64,000 nt of DNA from JBPOFM01 sp051252455 (lineage in GTDB: Bacteria; Bacteroidota; Bacteroidia; Flavobacteriales; Flavobacteriaceae): the NCBI GenBank assembly GCA_051252455.1, contig JBPOFM010000001.1:558001-622000 (forward strand). The letters are read 5' to 3'. Under the pieces are notes generated by a model that was given only the letters and a program-made list of their open reading frames with translations, did not search any database and had not been told where the DNA came from. Below, in pieces: positions 61,909-64,000 of this stretch (position 1 is the first letter of the stretch; each line of letters starts with the position of its first letter). The position numbers and the translations under genes are program-made.

Positions 61909-64000
61909 TTATTGTAAGGCTAAATAATCCATTAAATTCTTATGCATTTGAATAATTCCATAATTTTCTGATGAAATCGCAATGTAAGGTCTAGTAATTT
62001 TCGATTTTCTTTCTTGCAATAGGTCTGCAAAACCACTTGCACCTTGAATGCTTTTCAGTCCATGTACAACGACAAAAGTGGTGTTTTTATCATAAATATC
62101 CTTGGATGTAGACATGTCATAATAGCGTATCTCTTTTATTTCATCATCCAATTTTTTAATGAATGCATCAATATCTTCGTTGGAGGCATTATTAAACTGA
62201 TAAATTACATTGAATTTCTTTGACTCTTCATCCTTTGCAAATTCCTTCTTCTCAAGTGTTGGGATTACAGTTTGCATAATTGTTTGAGCTTGTTTTCCTT
62301 CTGGAGAATTAGGATAGGTCAAAGAAATAAAATTGACACTTTCTTTGTAGGCTTCAAAACCATACAATCGCGCTCGTGCCGAAGCTTTCAAAATCTCAAA
62401 TTTAGGAACAATCGGCTCGCCTTCAAATTGAGTGACATAAACTTCTGCTTGGTCAATGACTTGTTGAAATTTTTGATCGCTATATTCCGCATATAGTTTT
62501 TCATATAGAGCTTCAGGACTATTCTCATCCTTCGCCAAGCCTGAATCTGGGTTTCTCAAAAGCTCCGCATAGCGAGATGTCGCATAATTGTTCATAATAT
62601 CATTTTTGACCAATTCTGCTTCAGAGGTAAGGTTCACTTCCTGATATATTTTATACAAATTATATTTAGAAGGAAGTATCAATCGGTCTTCTGGATTGTT
62701 ATCCAACAATTTTTCCAGTTTATTCTTTGCCAAGGTGTATTCCTTAAACTTCTCTTTATATATCGAACCTAGTTGGTAATAAGCGAAATTTCGTTCTTTG
62801 GCAATACTATCCAATACATTTTGGTCTGTTGGAATTTTTGAGATATAAAATTCTGGATCGAATAATTCATCTTCCGATGCATCAGTAAATTGTGGGTTAT
62901 TTTCAAATGCCACCAGTCCGTTGTTTCTTGTATCAGAAAGTCGCCAGTTATCAGCCAAGGAACGATCTCCCCAAATCTTTATAAATTCATTCTTGCCATA
63001 GGAAACAGTCGTTGTATTGTAAAAATAGAATTGTGGTTTGCCGCCACTTGCTTTATTGTTGGCCGCATCACTTCTTGTAATCCCAATGTTGACTTCATTT
63101 GTAGTGGTAAGTCCTGTATTTAGACGCTTTGCCGCTTCTTCTTTTTCTTTGGCAGCTTCAGCTTTCATTTTTAAATCATTGGCATATTCTGTAAAGAAAG
63201 CCAATTGATCGGCCTCCGAAAGGCTCGCTAGGTTTAAAATACTATCATTTATTTTTGCGATGTCTTCATAGTAAATGACATCATCCAAATTTTCTCGTTT
63301 TCGCTTGATGGTTCTATATGGCTTGCTATTTAAAACCATGTTGTTCATCGTGCTATCATAATAGGCACCAGCGATTTTATATTCCGCAACATCAAAATTC
63401 ATGTCGCCAAGAGTTGTATAATCTACAGCACGAAGTGGTTTGTCCGTTGATTGAGAACGAAGCGATTTGTTATAATATGCAATGGCAAGCGAATCCGACT
63501 TCTTTTGTTTGTGAAATTCTGCAATGCGATAATAGATCTTCCCTAAAAACGGACGATTTTCTCGGTCTTCTTCCAAATCGGTCAAATATTCCAAAAAAGC
63601 AACTTGATCACCTGTTTCCAAATCGAAATTGCTCGCTTTCGCTAAATGTGCATTGATATAGTAAGCTCTTGGAATTTTTCGATGCAATTCGATCACCTCA
63701 TCGAAAGCGATGTTAGCGCTGTCCTTGTCGCCAAATTCATTATAAAGTTGACCTCTGATGTAGTTGTAGCGTGCTTTTTCATTATTCTTTTTGGTAAACT
63801 TGGCGGCTATTGCCAATTGTGTCAGTGCGCTATCTTTCGCTTTAAGGTTAATATAAGCTTGGGCCATACTCGATGTTGCATCTGCCATGTCTTGGTCGTT
63901 CAAAACTTCCTGATCAATCAAGCGTTTAAGATTTTTGATTGCCAACTCTTCGTTTTCCATTCGAATGTTGGTTTTTTCACGCCAAACTTTGGACGTATTA
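61909..64000 (-). CDS. sprE: Large TPR protein, SprE/PorW-like T9SS component, N-terminus outside the window
   Basis: The frame is open to base 64000, so the gene continues beyond the window; 683 residues from the internal Met at 63960 plus at least 13 upstream are visible. It is built of TPR-type helices, e.g. AYINLKAKDSALTQLAIAA, and ends in a conserved C-terminal domain (IQGASGFADLL, YGIIQMHKNLMDYLALQ). The sequence VWREKTNIR just before that Met and the gene neighbourhood (bactofilin, atpZ) fit SprE/PorW, a lipoprotein required for T9SS secretion and gliding. The lipoprotein signal itself cannot be seen here. Confidence 0.75.
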   Translation of the reverse strand, partial: NTSKVWREKTNIRMENEELAIKNLKRLIDQEVLNDQDMADATSSMAQAYINLKAKDSALTQLAIAAKFTKKNNEKARYNYIRGQLYNEFGDKDSANIAFDEVIELHRKIPRAYYINAHLAKASNFDLETGDQVAFLEYLTDLEEDRENRPFLGKIYYRIAEFHKQKKSDSLAIAYYNKSLRSQSTDKPLRAVDYTTLGDMNFDVAEYKIAGAYYDSTMNNMVLNSKPYRTIKRKRENLDDVIYYEDIAKINDSILNLASLSEADQLAFFTEYANDLKMKAEAAKEKEEAAKRLNTGLTTTNEVNIGITRSDAANNKASGGKPQFYFYNTTTVSYGKNEFIKIWGDRSLADNWRLSDTRNNGLVAFENNPQFTDASEDELFDPEFYISKIPTDQNVLDSIAKERNFAYYQLGSIYKEKFKEYTLAKNKLEKLLDNNPEDRLILPSKYNLYKIYQEVNLTSEAELVKNDIMNNYATSRYAELLRNPDSGLAKDENSPEALYEKLYAEYSDQKFQQVIDQAEVYVTQFEGEPIVPKFEILKASARARLYGFEAYKESVNFISLTYPNSPEGKQAQTIMQTVIPTLEKKEFAKDEESKKFNVIYQFNNASNEDIDAFIKKLDDEIKEIRYYDMSTSKDIYDKNTTFVVVHGLKSIQGASGFADLLQERKSKITRPYIAISSENYGIIQMHKNLMDYLALQ

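Noticed and set aside
61534..61917. 127-codon frame on the plus strand over bactofilin
   Set aside because: Antisense of the repetitive beta-helix coding region; no promoter or homology.

Overview
The window looks like chromosomal DNA of a marine or soil Flavobacteriaceae species (Bacteroidota). The basis is: AT-rich genes with A/T-rich leaders instead of Shine-Dalgarno sites; promoters of the TTG-N18-21-TAnnTTTG type; four secreted proteins with the type IX secretion system (T9SS) C-terminal sorting tail; gliding/T9SS genes (gldH, a sprE/porW-like TPR gene); a hemC-hemD fusion; and an atpBEFHAG operon without atpD/atpC. No rRNA, tRNA, CRISPR array, prophage or complete IS element was seen. 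The genus cannot be named from the sequence alone.

Layout. 1-12.9 kb is a tetrapyrrole cluster: hemH (cut by the window edge), a large TraB/GumN protein, an AraC regulator divergent from hemA, then hemA, hemCD, hemE, an EI24-type membrane protein, a GNAT acetyltransferase, hemF and hemB. A 320-bp unit carrying a truncated four-helix-bundle (IVP/S23) gene between opposed heptamer repeats sits exactly between hemCD and hemE. 13-26 kb holds three T9SS cargo proteins (a small one, a 1600-residue reprolysin-like protease and an M43 protease) around an Lrp regulator, a DUF21/CBS protein, an alkyltransferase, a serine hydrolase and a 3'-5' exonuclease. 26.5-31.6 kb has a two-domain peptide ABC ATPase, an alpha/beta hydrolase and scoAB with a small membrane gene inserted between the subunits. 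31.7-35.8 kb is ricT-gldH-pbp1A. 36-45 kb has an M23 T9SS protein, trhO, recA, an ECF sigma factor coupled to a membrane-anchored barrel protein, plsC and trpS. 45-54.3 kb has dprA, a CCDC81-HU/SPOR protein, a thioesterase, and an envelope operon (flippase, dut, sugar nucleotidyltransferase, TPR, DUF4292 lipoprotein, EnvC-like). 54.3-55.5 kb has two paralogous lipoproteins. 55.7-64 kb has the F-type ATP synthase operon, preceded by sprE/porW-like, bactofilin and atpZ/atpI-like genes.

Most of the window is housekeeping. The unusual material lies between genes: at least seven copies of an 18-bp hairpin (TTCCTGCTTTCGCAGGAA type), several unrelated arrays that share a 7-bp period, a palindrome over the araC promoter, 21-bp-period direct repeats upstream of a lipoprotein promoter, and two short unannotated peptide ORFs (37 and 30 codons). 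Several starts were moved from far-upstream TTG/GTG codons to internal ATGs, sometimes because a promoter overlaps the longer version.
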